From Geosiphon pyriformis (Eukaryota; Glomeromycota; Glomeromycetes; Archaeosporales; Geosiphonaceae), in assembly GCA_016748015.1 (NCBI GenBank), contig JAAOMT010000706.1, positions 637,047 through 701,046 on the forward strand: a stretch of 64,000 nt of DNA. Reading direction: 5' to 3'. The notes under the pieces were generated by a model. The model saw nothing but the letters and a program-made list of their open reading frames with translations. It was not told the origin of the DNA and ran no database searches. Numbering within the stretch: position 1 is the first letter of the stretch; the number at the start of each line of letters is the position of its first letter. The position numbers were made by a program, and so were the translations under genes. Below are positions 23,277-35,258 of the stretch, piece after piece.

Positions 23277-24370
23277 TTGCCCAAAGGAATTAAAGAATTT
23301 AATATCACTTTTTACAATCCTAACAATTACTCCATCATATTAGATAATCATTTAAAAATCGAAATTATTTACAGTAGCATTTTTCAACAAGAGTTACCAC
23401 AAATAGTTTTAAATTTTACAGAAATAATTAGACATTCCCTTCTGAAATTCAACTCAACTCTTACTATTAAAAATTATCATATTGTAATTAAAAAATTATT
23501 TCGAATTAATATGGGAAAATTAAAACCACAACAACAAAAACAATTCAAAAAACTAATTGCCAAACATGTTAATATATTCACCAAAACACCAACAAGCATA
23601 TTAAGTCTCACCAAAAAGCCACCAATTTATCTAAAAAAAAGTCCAACAAACGCTTAAAAATAGGCTCATCCAATCATTAATAGGTTCATGGACTTTACCA
23701 GTAATTTTTATCAAAAAAAAAGGAAAAATACGTTTTTGTGTCAGCTACTGCCAACTAAATAGTATTACAATTAAAGATACCTATTTCTTATCACGAATTG
23801 ATGACATGCTAGATGCTTTTGGCAAATCCAAATATTTTTCAACATTGGATTTAGAAAGTGAATATTGACAAATTACAATAGATTTCAAAGACTACTTCAA
23901 AACAGCTTTCACTATCCAAAGAAAAAATTATAAGTTCAATATAATATTATTCGGATTATGTAATACAGCAGCAACATTTCAGAGACTTATAGATGTTATT
24001 TATGCTGAACTCTTTTAGAAGTCAATAGTTGTCTATCTCAATGATACTGATGTTTATTTATTATTATTCAAAACTTATTTAATTTATCTGTAAGAAGTTT
24101 TTCAATGATTATGAAAAGCAAAATTGAAATTAAACATTGAAAAATATCATTTTGGAAAGACCAGCTTGGCCTTTCTAGATTACATTGTCAATAGAAAAGA
24201 AGTCAAATCTGATTCAAAAAAAATTAGCATTATTAAAAACTTCAAGGTTCTGTAAAATACTACCAAATTAAGAGGATTTATTGAATTAGCATTTTATTAT
24301 TGAAAATTCATTAAAAAATTTTCTGAAATTGCCAAACCATTAAATTATCTAACCAACAAAAACATCGAAT
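23277..24370 (+). pseudogene. Gypsy reverse transcriptase, broken
   Basis: 23,277-23,657 is the linker before RT. After a stop, RT proper runs from about 23,660. It shows I-R-F-C-V-S-Y (near 23,730), S-T-L-D-L near 23,838-23,853 with the first catalytic Asp kept, and F-G-L-C-N near 23,950. The catalytic motif reads Y-L-N-D near 24,034-24,046 in place of Y-L-D-D, an Asp-to-Asn loss. Stops occur at a Trp position of the S-E-Y-W-Q block (TGA) and elsewhere. Confidence 0.85.
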
Positions 24371-24399
24371 ACAAATAGACTTCAACACAATATAAAACC

Positions 24400-24830
24400 T
24401 TCACAACAGCACTAATTTTAGCTTATTCCGACTTTAATAAAAAGTTTTAACTAGGTACAAATACTTTATATACAGCTTTTCATGCTATATTATCTCAATT
24501 AAATAACAATGGCAATAAAAAAGTAATCGCCTATGCTAACAGAACACTAAAGCCAGCAAAAAAAAATCACTCTGCTATTGAATTAGAAATAGCAGTAGTA
24601 ATTTGGGTCTTATACTATTTTGATCTCTATTTTAAGCTTAAAAAATTCAATATTATTACAGATAATATTAGATTCAAATAGTTACAAAACAAAAACTCCA
24701 AACTAAACACAAAATAAACTTAATAGACAGGATTTCTTGCAAATTTTAAATACACTATATATTACAAACCAGAAAAACTTCATACAAATATCGATTGTCT
24801 TTTAAGAATAAGACTAGAAACTACAATTAC
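24400..24830 (+). pseudogene. Gypsy RNase H domain, broken
   Basis: Recognisable features are A-Y-S-D-F (about 24,421), an A-I-L-S-Q-L strand (near 24,490), A-Y-A-N-R-T-L (near 24,531), A-I-E-L-E (near 24,573) and I-I-T-D-N (about 24,652-24,668). This is the typical order of the gypsy RNase H. Three stops are present. It would remove template RNA after first-strand synthesis. Confidence 0.75.
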
Positions 24831-25074
24831 CACCCAATTCAACCAACAAAAACAGCAACAAAACAACAAATAATGAATTCTAAAAACTATAACAATTTTA
24901 AACAATACTTGAAAACATTTACAACACCAAAAAATTAGTCTTTAAGTAAAACATATCGACTACAATACCAAACAAAACAATATTTTATACACAACAACTT
25001 TATTTATTATTGAAATTACAAAAACCTAAACAATTCATTCAGAGTAATTTAAGAACATAAAAAAAACAATCTTA

Positions 25075-26160
25075 TATAATATGTACTTGGATTTTTTAAC
25101 AGCATATTTCAGAAAAAACAGCACAATCCAAAGAACATTAGAACACTATTTTTGGCTCCAAATGAAAAAAAATATTCATTAATATGTCAAATTCTGTAAT
25201 AATTGTCAAAAAAAAGAAGGAACACATCTGATAAAGCCCTTAAATCCAATTAATATTAAACAACTTTTTTATTGAGTTGGTATCAATTTAGTCAAATTAC
25301 TATTTATTACAACTCAAAAAAACTGATATATTACAGTTGCAATAGATTATCTAACAAATGGCCTAAAGCAAGAGCAATTTAATAAGCAGATACAAAATCA
25401 GTTGCAAATTTCATTTATGAAGACATAATTTATAGACATAAATACTTAATTAAACTTTTATTTGATCAAGAAACACACTTTGTAAATAATTTAATACAAA
25501 AAATTTGTAAATAATTCAATATTAAAAGATTTTTATTTTTACGTTATTACTTACAGACAAATAGATTTGTAAAATGTTTTAACCGAATACTTTGTAAATT
25601 ATCAGCCAAAGTTTCAACAAAAATAAGATCTTTTTATTTCATCAGTATTATTAGCATATAAAACATTAAAACAAGATATTATAAAACACATACTATTTGA
25701 TCTAATATATAAAAAACAGCAATATTTCCAATTAATTTTATGATATAACTCTATTCAGCTCAATTGATTACAGAAAAAAACTTTTAGAAAACACTACAAA
25801 AAAGAGCTTACATATTTTTCAGTATACTGAAAAAAAAATAACAAATTACAGCCATTTATATAAAACACTTTTAAGCTTAACAAAAAAAATGACATGACAA
25901 CAAATTGTTACCAATTATCAACAAATTTAAAGTTGAAAATAAAGTTCTCTTACATAAAACTAAGGCTAAAAAACAATGAAATAAAAAATTTGATCATAAA
26001 TAGGATGAACCATTTTATATACATAAAATTCTAGAAAATAGATTATAGAAATTAAGACTTGATAATAAAATTTTAAAGAAAATTATACATAATAACAGAT
26101 TTAAACACTATTATTTTAGAACCAATCCTGAATTTTTAATTCTACAAATTGGTACACAAT
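25075..26160 (+). pseudogene. Gypsy integrase, broken
   Basis: The zinc-binding HHCC region is partly visible around 25,140-25,210 (F-C-N-N-C-Q-K block). The core domain shows V-A-I-D-Y-L-T near 25,336-25,360 (catalytic Asp) and L-F-D-Q-E near 25,450-25,470. The R-F-V-K-C-F-N-R block with the third acidic site region is near 25,560. A C-terminal remnant reads R-F-K-H-Y around 26,100. Multiple stops. It would insert cDNA into the chromosome. Confidence 0.7.
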
Positions 26161-26689
26161 TTTTCATAGTTAATTTTGAAGATATTTTTTAAAATTTAAA
26201 ATTACTAATTGTTATTAAACAACTTCTAAATCTAAATATTTAACATTTAAATTTAAATTTTTTTCTATAGTTATTTTTTAAAGTTTAGAAACAAGTTCAC
26301 AAAAACAAAAATAATTTCAATTTTTTACTTTTAATTAACTATTATAATTATTCCTTAAAATATTCAGCAACTATTCTAAAAATTAATATTAGTTTTAAAA
26401 ACACTATTTGAATTATTTATTACTATTACTGAAAAACACATTAATTATATTCAGACAGAATTAGTTATAACTTTATTTATAAATTCATAAAATTACTATC
26501 TTAATAGAAAAAACACAAAATATTATTCTGGAATTCATTTATTAGGACTTTTAATATAAGTTTTAAGAGAGAATTTAATGTTAATATTTATTAACATTCC
26601 ACTAAATGTCATAATTCAACAAAAACTTCAATAGTGTTTTAACTAACAAAGCAATAAATACTTTTTAATTTATAAATATTTCTATTTTA

Positions 26690-27031
26690 AAAAAATACTT
26701 TATGAAAAAAGACTGGATTTCAAAACAGCAAACCTTATAATTAAAACTATTTAAAAACAATTTCACAACAAATTTAAGACAACAGACAGATTAACAAACA
26801 CCTGCTACAAACTTAGAGCAGCTTTTAGGCTCTATGACCTATTTCACGCTTGTAAAAACATTCTACAAAACTCAATTTTACAATCCTTAAAAATTCAATA
26901 CATCGAAAAGCTTATAGAACTAAAATTTTAACAATTTTCAAACCAAATTTTTTCAATAATTTTGGATTGCTATTTGAAAATTACAGATAGTATTTGGACT
27001 TTGACAGAGCTCAGTCTTAAAGAAAAAGTTA
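26690..27031 (+). pseudogene. Unassigned reading region after integrase, running into the 3' LTR
   Basis: One reading frame from about 26,705 to the LTR has only two stops over about 110 codons. It includes T-C-Y-K-L-R-A-A-F-R-L-Y-D and I-W-T-L-T-E-L-S-L-K-E-K, and the frame remains open across the LTR start (reading L-P-A-E-I-R-D-I). The low stop density compared with its surroundings suggests a former coding segment, possibly a gypsy 3' ORF. I do not recognise the domain. Confidence 0.35.
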
Positions 27032-27617
27032 TGTTACCAGCTGAAATTCGAGATATTATTTAACATAAAATTATCTTGATAATTTCTATTATTAAATAGC
27101 ATATATTATCATTTCAATTTATTACTTATTATCTTATCAAATGATTCAAATTATTATTCAATTAATAACCTAATTTATACAGAACACAAATAAAACCAAA
27201 TTGCAATGATTAGATTATGTAATACACTAAACTATGTAATATTTAGAATTTGCCAAAATATTTAGTAATTTGATAAAATATTTAACAGTTTACCAGAATA
27301 ATCTATAGTTCGCAAAAGTAACTAGTAGTTTGATGAAATATATCTTTAATCATCAAAATATTAGAAAAAAAAAGTGCTAGATCATAGAATAGTACTACAA
27401 CAAATTATATAAAAAAAGAGCTTCTCTCTTTGAAAAAATGTATCTCAGCTAAAATTTATTTTAATTAGAATTAATATTTTTCCTAGTATCTTCTATACAA
27501 ATCAATTCCAATAAAGCTTACTTTGAAAAACATAAAAATTTTAACTATTCTTATTGCAAAATTAACCATTCTATACTAAAATTTTGAAATTGATTAGCTA
27601 CCAATTTCAATATCCGT
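27032..27617 (+). repeat. 3' LTR of the gypsy element
   Basis: Starts TGTTACCAGCTG at 27,032. Its last bases are altered (ends 'ccaatttcaatatccgt') and it is followed with no spacer by another LTR at 27,618. Shared internal blocks match the LTRs at 13.4, 16.4 and 27.6 kb. Confidence 0.75.
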
Positions 27618-28208
27618 TGTTATCAGCTGAAATTTGAGATATTATTTAGCATGAATTTATCTTTATAATTCCTATTATTAAATTAGCATATATTATCATT
27701 CTAATTTATCACTTATTATTTTATCAAATTATCCGAATTATCATTCAATTAATAACCCAATTTGTACAAATCACAAATGCAGCCGAATTGTAATAATCAG
27801 ATCATACAATACATTAAACTATGTAATATTTAAAATTTGCCAAAATATTTAGTAATTTGATGAAATATTTAACAGTTCACCAAAATAATCTATAGTTTAC
27901 AGAAATAATTTATAGTTTAATAAAATATATCTTTAGTTGCCAAAATATTAGAAAAAAAATTGCTGAATAATAAAAAAATACTACAACAAGTTGTATAAAA
28001 GAAAAGCTTTTTTCTTCAAGAAAATATATCTCAACTAAAATTCATCTTAATTAGAATCAATATCTTTCTTAGTATCTTCTATATAAATCAATTCTAATAA
28101 AACTTACTTTGAAAGCATAAAAATTCTTAATTATTCTTATTGTAAAATTAACTATTCTATACTAACATTTGTAAATTAATTAGCCACCAATTTCAGTAAT
28201 CATTAACA
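27618..28208 (+). repeat. Adjacent LTR starting a second gypsy fragment
   Basis: TGTTATCAGCTG...CATTAACA, 591 bp, the best-bounded LTR of the window. It is followed by the same leader as the others, so it acts as the 5' LTR of the fragment at 28,209-30,045. Confidence 0.8.
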
Positions 28209-30045
28209 ACTTTCAGACCTGAATCCATAACAACTTTCTTAACATATTTTCTTATTGTTTTTCTTTAATTTATTTTCTTTTTATTTCTTTATATCATTAG
28301 ATAGTCTACAGTCAAAATTTTCTGTAGAAGAATCGACTTTTACAGCAAAATAACTACACACATTTTTAAAAAGCTTACAGACGAAATTTTTCTATAAAAG
28401 AATTGACTTTTACTGCAAAGTAACTACACATATTTTGAAAGAGCTTACAAAAAAAAAATTTTGTAAAAAAGTTGACTTTTATTACAAAGTAACTATACAA
28501 ATAATTGGCACAAAATTGATCATTCTATCATAAATCTAACAACATACGCAATTCAAAGTATAAAGAAATACTTTAGAAGAAAAATTAACTTATTGGAAAT
28601 TTACCAACTTCTATTAACAGCAGAATTAACAGAACAACAACATTAATAACATTAAAAAAAAAGTAGAAAAATCTCTGGTAATATTTAGTGCTCTCTTAAA
28701 AATAACACAGCAACAAATAAATCAAAGTAATAACTGTATTAAACCTAATAACTTTAGAGTACTATCAGTTAATTTACACTTATTGCAAATAACAATTTAA
28801 AATCTAAAACAGAATTACAGCTTTTAAGAAAACATTTTTTTAATGCATCAAAAACCGAATCAATAATTATTTTTTTGGAAACTACAATATTACAGAAGTC
28901 AAATAAAACTTTCTTAAAAATCTTATTTTCTACTTAAATAAAAATTCAGAAAATATTAATGCTAACAATTATACTACTTATTTTAAAGAACTTGATTATA
29001 ATATTATCAAGTTTTGTGAAGAAAAACTTTCTGCCAACTCATAATTTGTTTTTGAACTTAAATCTGAATTCAAAACAAGCAGCAAAGGCAAAAAAAACAT
29101 CTGACCAGTTTATACAGCTTTTAATACACCAAAAGCAATTTTTAATACTTGCAAACATCTAAACAAAGAACAGACTCTAAACTACTACTTTCAATTACAC
29201 TTTTTTTAGCTTTACTTGCTCAAGCACAAATGCCAAACTTGTCTTTCAATTGATTTTTAAGACCAAAAAACTTTATCAAAAGTTTAATTTAACAGCCAAA
29301 ACTAATCTATATTAGAATTAATCTTTTTGATTTTTTAGTAGAGAACTAAAATAAATATTTAGAAACACTAGCTTACAAAAAAACCACTTTTGAACTCATT
29401 AAAGAGAAAAAAAACAAAGAAACAAAAATCACAGATCATAAAAAAGACAATAAAATAACAATCTCTTATATTACAAAAATTCTTGACTTTTTCAGAAAAG
29501 ACACAAAAATTAGTTCTTAAAAATGGCTTAATTAAGTCACTAAAGCAGGAAATACTAATAAATAAATTACAGAAAAAATGCTACAAGCAATTTCTTATTT
29601 TTGCAGATTGGTAAGCTTTTAAAACTGCTTTTTTCAGACAGTTTATTGACCATAATATTTTAATTACTTTCTAAAATTATTTTTAAAATATCAAACAAAA
29701 ATTTTTTAAGTTTGTTATAACTTATATTGAGAAGTTAAACAAATTTCTTAGAAAAATTTGCCAGCTAAAAACAAATATTTACTATTCTAATACCCAAGTT
29801 TTAAATCAATTTATTATTGGACTCAAAAACAAACTAATTAAAAAAGTTTGACTACATGTTCTAAAAGATTTGGCTATTGCTATTTAACATATTAAAAACT
29901 ATAAAATGGCAATAAAAGAAACCAATTATATCAAACTTGTCAATTTGGCAATTGAAAAAACAAACTTAACTACTAAGAAAAAAATTGATCAATTCACAAA
30001 AAAAGTCGAAATATACTTTATCAATTGTATTATTTAATTTGGTAA
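28209..30045 (+). mobile_element. Gypsy leader and gag fragment, truncated
   Basis: Leader landmarks occur at 28,315-28,560, including a duplicated block: 'gacttttacagcaaaataactacacaca' recurs as 'gacttttactgcaaagtaactacacata' about 70 bases later. Decayed gag follows. The readable end, near 29,905-30,010, shows T-N-Y-I-K-L-V-N-L-A-I-E-K and a Lys-rich coil. Similarity stops abruptly at about 30,020-30,045 with no pol and no 3' LTR. Confidence 0.65.
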
Positions 30046-31993
30046 ATTCTGATTTATTATTATTAATTTAAAAATAAAATAAAATAAATTTATATATATA
30101 ACTTTGTTTAATTTTATTGTATTATTTAATTACAAAAATTAAATTAATATCAATTTAATATATTATACTAGATAGTATTTAGATCTCTTTTATTAAACAT
30201 AATAAAAAAAAATTTATAAAATAAATATTAAATTACTTTTTTTTTGTTTTAAAAACTTTATCAGATTTGATAATTTGTAAAAAATAATTATTTATTTTTA
30301 AATAATTTTTATTTGGTTTTAGTATTATTATAAGATTAAGAGTGTTTATATTAAAAATATATATTTTAGTTTTTATATAGTTTTATTAAATTTAAATTAG
30401 TTATTAAGAACAATATTAATTTTTCTATATAAAGTTTATATTTTAAAATATTTTATATATTGTTATCAAAATTGAATTTGTTAAATTACTCTTTTTTACT
30501 ATTTTTAAAATCGTAAAATCTTTTGTAATTTTTATTTTTGGTTCTACTATATGGTTTTTGTAATATCTTTTTAGATATTTTATTTAATATAATTAAAAAT
30601 ATTCTGAATATTTTTAATAAAATTTTTAATATTAAATTGAAATTTGCAAAATTTTAATAATATTTTATTGTGTATTTTAAGTTTCTTAAAATTATTAAGA
30701 TTGTTTTAGTTTGTTAATTAATTCTAATAAAAAAAAATAGTATTAAAATTTTTTTGTCAATTAAAAAAAATATTGTTTTTATAATATATTTAAGATCAAG
30801 TTGATTAATTTTTTTTGCTGTATAGTTTTTAAAATTTTTAATTAAATTGGTAATTAAATTTGTTTTATTTTTTAATTTTTTAATATTGATTACTAATAAT
30901 TTGTTATTATTAACTCTAAGTTCAAAAAAATACTTAATAATATTATTATTAAAACTAATATTTTGCAAAAAAAATTGTATTTGGTGTCTAATTATAAAAC
31001 TGTTTTTCTTAATTTATAATGTATTATATAAATTTAAAATAAGTTTTTTTAAATTAAAATTGCAAAACTTGTTTAATATAATAAAGTATGTTGTTTAAAT
31101 AATTAGTTTTTAATAAATTAATTATATTGTTTACTTAAAATTTGCTATATATATTAAAATGTGTTTTATTTTATTAAAGATGTAAATTAAACATAGTTAT
31201 TAGCTTGCTTAAAAATTTTAATTAGTTTAAATATTTATAACTTTAAAAAATAATTTTTAATTATAAGTACTTATAACAGATTGTATAATATGTGAGTTGT
31301 AACAAATAAAAAATAATGTTTTATAAAAAAATAATAAAGATATAGATGTAAAAACATATTAATAATAAATGAATTTTTATAAATTAATTTAATAAAATAG
31401 AAATACAAAGTATTTTTGATTTAAAAAATAAATAAATATTTATTAACTTAAATTTAAGTAACTAGTCACGTGCTAAACCACATAAGTTGTTTTATTGTAA
31501 AATAATTTGGTTTTATATATATAAAAAACACAGTAAAATTACACTTTATTAAAGCATATTAAAATAAAAAACACTTATATTAAATTTTTTAATAATACAT
31601 TATTGTAATGTGATTTAAATAATTAAAAATATATAAAATGCAAAATTAATATTTATAATAGAATGTTTATATGTATTATAATATAAATTGTAAAAAAATT
31701 ACACTTAATAAAGTATGAAAAATTTAATTAAAAACAAAATTGAAAATTATAATTAATAAATTAACAAAATTATATAATTAACATAAAAATATTAGAATAA
31801 TTCAAACTATTTTAAAATAATTAATAGTTATTACATAATTCATATTTAATATGCAATAAATATATTGTATAATAATAATTGGTGGTTGAATTATATCATA
31901 AATGTGATAAAAATAAAAATAAAAATAATTAAATAATAATAAATTTAAATATAAATTTTTTGTAATTTTGATAAGATAATATATGGCTAATTA
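30046..31993. other. Hyper-AT stretch without recognisable gene
   Basis: Nearly pure A/T with T/G skew on the plus strand from 30,240 to 31,100. Overlapping open frames of 83-84 residues occur at 30,714-30,968 (minus) and 30,847-31,098 (plus) but are made of Ile/Leu/Asn/Lys/Phe as expected of AT-rich DNA. I see no RNA gene or clear element end. Confidence 0.6.
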
Positions 31994-31995
31994 TA

Positions 31996-32024
31996 CAGGG
32001 GGGTATAAAAAGTATTGGACACTT
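31996..32024 (+). repeat. Left TIR of Tc1 element
   Basis: Matches the reverse complement of 33,322-33,350 with at most a terminal difference. The TA duplication precedes it. Confidence 0.92.
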
Positions 32025-32093
32025 TTATAATATGTTATATAAAAAAACTAACTTATGAATCGTTAATTTTTTATTATTATATTAAAATACATG

Positions 32094-33131
32094 TTAGTAT
32101 TTTGTTTGACCCCTATTTGCTTCAAGAATAGCTTGAACTTGACGTGGCATAGACTTGATTAAATTACAATAGTAATTTACAAGTATCGCATCCCATTCTT
32201 CCTTAACCTACCGTTCCAATTGTACAATATTTGAGGGTTGTGAATTACGTTGACAAATTTTAACTTCAATATATGACCAAAGATTTTCTATTGGAGTAAT
32301 ATCAGGACTTTGTGTTGGCCAAGGAAGTAATTCAACATTTAAAGAGGTAAGAAAAGAATGCACGACTTTTGATGTATGAATTGGTGCATTGTCTTCCTGA
32401 AAAAAAAACTTTTTTTTAGTTTTTTTTGCATGAAGTTTTACTGTAGGAATTGCATAATTAGCCAAGGTTTTGCGGTGTATAACTCCAGTAATATGACCAA
32501 CCAAAGGAACTAAAGGACCCAAACCAACCCATGAAAAACATCCCCAAAACATGTGACCAAAGCTTTTTCTAACTGTGGCTGCAATACAATCCTTATGAAA
32601 CTCTTTGGAAGGTTTATGCCATACACATCCAAATCCTGTAGTCCTAAATTGTGTATGTGTAGATTCATCTGACCAAACAACTCGTTTAAAATCTTCTACT
32701 GTCCAATTTTCATAAGTACGAGCCCATTGTAAATGTTTTTCTTTATTTGATTTGGAAATTAATGGCTTGAGATGAGGAATGCACGAGCGAAGTCCTTCTT
32801 GAGCTAATCCATTTCGAATAGTTTGTATAGAAATAGATTTGTTGGTATCTTTAATAAAATTCAATCATATTTGAGAAAGAGTTTGGTGGCGGGTTTCTTT
32901 ATTCTCCATTATTGAATATTTGAATTGTTCATGTGCGCATTTGTCAAGAATTTGTGGTTGGCCCGTTCGTTTTTTAGAAAGTTTTTTTAGCTCGTATGAC
33001 TTCCATACACGTATTACAGAAGAACGTGAACATCCAATAGTCGTGGAAATCTCACTGTTTGTATGTCCTAACTTTATTGCTGAAATAATCCCTCCTTTTT
33101 GGTATTCAGAAAGTTCTTTTCCAAGACACAT
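32094..33131 (-). pseudogene. Tc1-like DD34E transposase, two nonsense codons
   Basis: The frame from ATG at 33,131 to TAA at 32,094-32,096 is 345 codons, the usual Tc1 transposase length. The N-terminal HTH region holds S-E-Y-Q-K-G and a G-C-S-R-S-S-V helix. The catalytic domain shows V-V-W-S-D-E-S (first Asp), F-Q-E-D-N-A-P (second Asp) and S-P-D-I-T-P-I-E-N-L-W. I count 34 residues between the second Asp and the final Glu, so it is DD34E. Stops are TGA at 32,865-32,867 (domain junction) and TAG at 32,208-32,210 near the C-terminus; both fit single C-to-T or G-to-A changes. The transposase cuts at its TIRs and inserts at TA. Intact relatives may exist elsewhere in the genome. Confidence 0.92.
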
Positions 33132-33321
33132 TTGATGCGGTAAATTTTTTCACGACAAGAATGTTTGATATTTTATATATACGCGTATGATCCACTGTTG
33201 TGTTTTACAAGGACACGATTTATATTGATTTGTAGATTATAACTATAAGTAATTATAAAAAAAATTATGGCTTAAATTGGTAATGGTATTACTATATATT
33301 GCCTTTTTTATATATTATATT

Positions 33322-33350
33322 AAGTGTCCAATACTTTTTATACCCCCCTG
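33322..33350 (-). repeat. Right TIR of Tc1 element
   Basis: Reads GTGTCCAATACTTTTTATAC...CTG on the plus strand, the mirror of the left end, followed by TA at 33,351-33,352. Confidence 0.92.
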
Positions 33351-33763
33351 TATATAAGAAGCATATAAGAAATTGTTAATTTTTTAAAATAATATTCCTA
33401 AAGTAATCAAATAATTTTTTAATATTTTGATCTTGATTCAATTTGAAAACTTTAGATTTTTGTTAAAGAATAAAAGCAAAGAATTAAAGGAACTTATCAT
33501 GAAGGAATAAAATGATATTTTAATAAGTTTAGTCAAATTAATTAGATGATGGATTATGTGAATTTGAAAAAAAAGAGAATCCACAACTTACTGAGTATAT
33601 AACAGTTGTAGACATACAAAAAATCTTTAACATTTAAATACCACTGTATCTTTAAGAATGTGAAATAATATTATTTCTAATCCAATAATTTATATAAAGA
33701 ATTTGATTGTATTCTTCTATTTAAATTTTTTCTATAAAAATTAAAGGTTCACTAGATTTAAGA

Positions 33764-35258
33764 TTAATTACAATAACCCATTGTAACACCGAAATATGGA
33801 CCGGTATGAAACAAAGTGTCTGGAACATTTTTTATTGATTGCCCAGGATTACACTCCTAAAGGAAAATTTTTTCGGATTTAAAATAATTGGATCATTGAA
33901 AAATTTTTTTAGAATATAAAGACAAAAAAAACCAACCAAATTCTCTTGATAGTTTCTTCCATCACCCCATTTTCGTCTGTGTTTCACCGGGATCGAAGAA
34001 GGATTACAGTCCCAATATAAATGGGAATTATAGTTTACATCATCAGAGCAATCACAGTTTTCTAATGGTTCAATCCAAGTTTCAACCCCGAAATGTTTGT
34101 AATCCATTGAAGACGGAGGAAAGTGTGGAACATGATCATTTCCATGGGTAATGCGGTTGTAGCGAACTATTTTGTTTAATAATTTACTAAAGTGGCTATT
34201 TCCAACTCTTGGGGCTCCAAAAGTGATGATTTCATATGCTATTTTATTCAAATCAATCTCAGGCCAAAGATTAAGATTTCCAATCCTATGTCTCTCATAA
34301 ACCCATCGAACCCCAGCGATTGATGCATATGCTAGCATTAAGTAAATATTTTAACCATTTAAAATATAAATTGGCTACGGTTATTCAAGTAAAAAAATTG
34401 TTAACAGACCTCCACCAACACCATGCCCAATAAAAAAAATGTCATTAATACTCTTGGTTGCATTCAAAAAGGTTCGGATACTTTCTATTAATTCCTGAAA
34501 TATTGATTCCAAGGATTCGAACATTATTTGATTAATGCTGGCTGCGTCGTCAGATATAGGGAATCCTTCCAGTTTAAATGAGATTTGTTTTGGATTTATA
34601 GAAGACCATTGTAATTTTGTAAATTTCTAAAAAATTTAAAAAATTTTATCATTTAATATATATATAAATATATATGCTCTTAAAATTTTTATTTTGTTCG
34701 AGGATTAAGAAAATATTTACAGGTCCCATAAAAATTACAAGCAGACTGCTATAAGACGGCATTTTCTTTAAAATCCCAAAATCAACTATAAAGTAAAATC
34801 TAGAATGTTTTATTAATACTTTTTTATATCAATTCAATAAGTGTCACATTTAAAATAAATAAACTTCTTAAATCCCAAAGAGACCTTCTGAGTTCAAATT
34901 CATTATTGTAGAGGCAGTATCTATTATTGATAGATGATGCAAGCTGTTTATAAAAAAGCAAATATTCAGTTCCATCCATTATTGGTCTTTTGTAAAATGA
35001 CTGTGAGCGTTCTAGGATTTGGTTAATTTTTAAAGGAACTTGGAATTGATTTGTCCATATTTTTAGGTTAGAAAGACTCTGATTTGTATTCTTTTTTAAA
35101 GAAATTTTGAAATATTTTATTTTTTCAGAGCTTATCCAACTTTTTAAATTCTCACTGAACAAAATATAAAATGTTAATGATATAAAAATTAAAATAGTAA
35201 ATTTGTTTTTTCTCAAAATTTTGAATTTGGATGTGTTTAAATTTGTATAAGGGGTCAT
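33764..35258 (-). CDS. Class 3 lipase-like alpha/beta-hydrolase, five exons, serine-less motif
   Basis: Proposed exons on the minus strand are 35,258-34,865; 34,785-34,721; 34,626-34,410; 34,331-33,937; 33,856-33,764. All introns are GT-AG and the phases add up to 387 residues. The N-terminus has a hydrophobic segment at about residues 18-34 (signal anchor or signal peptide), so the protein is probably secretory or membrane-bound. Fungal class 3 lipase features are the nucleophile elbow region, I-T-F-G-A-P-R-V-G-N, H-G-N-D-H-V-P-H (catalytic Asp) and a K-H-F-G segment offering His. The C-terminus N-P-G-Q-S...G-P-Y-F-G-V-T is a block I associate with Glomeromycotina members. The elbow reads G-H-G-V-G-G, not G-H-S-x-G-G. 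By family it would cleave triacylglycerol, but this copy may be a non-catalytic homologue. Confidence 0.85.

Larger units (their letters stand above)
16430..27617 (+). mobile_element. Ty3/gypsy retrotransposon with dUTPase, full order, inactive
   Basis: Between LTRs at 16,430-17,043 and 27,032-27,617 the order is leader, gag, aspartic protease, a Cys-pair region, dUTPase, reverse transcriptase, RNase H, integrase and a short extra reading region. RT before RNase H before integrase places it in Ty3/gypsy. Every domain carries stops and frameshifts. The apparent 11.2 kb length includes a duplicated 1.8 kb plus a 20-N gap; the real element is probably about 9.4 kb. Dozens of stops, an Asp-to-Asn change in RT and Gly-to-Arg in the protease site make it inactive. 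Confidence 0.85.
31996..33350 (-). mobile_element. Tc1/mariner transposon, 1,355 bp, near-complete
   Basis: Perfect-looking inverted repeats of about 29 bp begin CAGGGGGGTATAAAAAG at both ends and are flanked by TA duplications (31,994-31,995 and 33,351-33,352). The single transposase on the minus strand has the expected size with only two nonsense codons. Its GC content is clearly above that of the surrounding decayed elements, so it is a young insertion. Confidence 0.95.

Noticed and set aside
28315-28520. Short repeats in gypsy leaders considered as a CRISPR-like array
   Set aside because: Only two or three imperfect copies with unequal spacing and no cas genes, in a eukaryotic sequence with introns; it is leader duplication.
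30714-31098. Overlapping 83-84-codon frames on both strands
   Set aside because: Composition is what random A/T sequence gives, and both strands are open at once.
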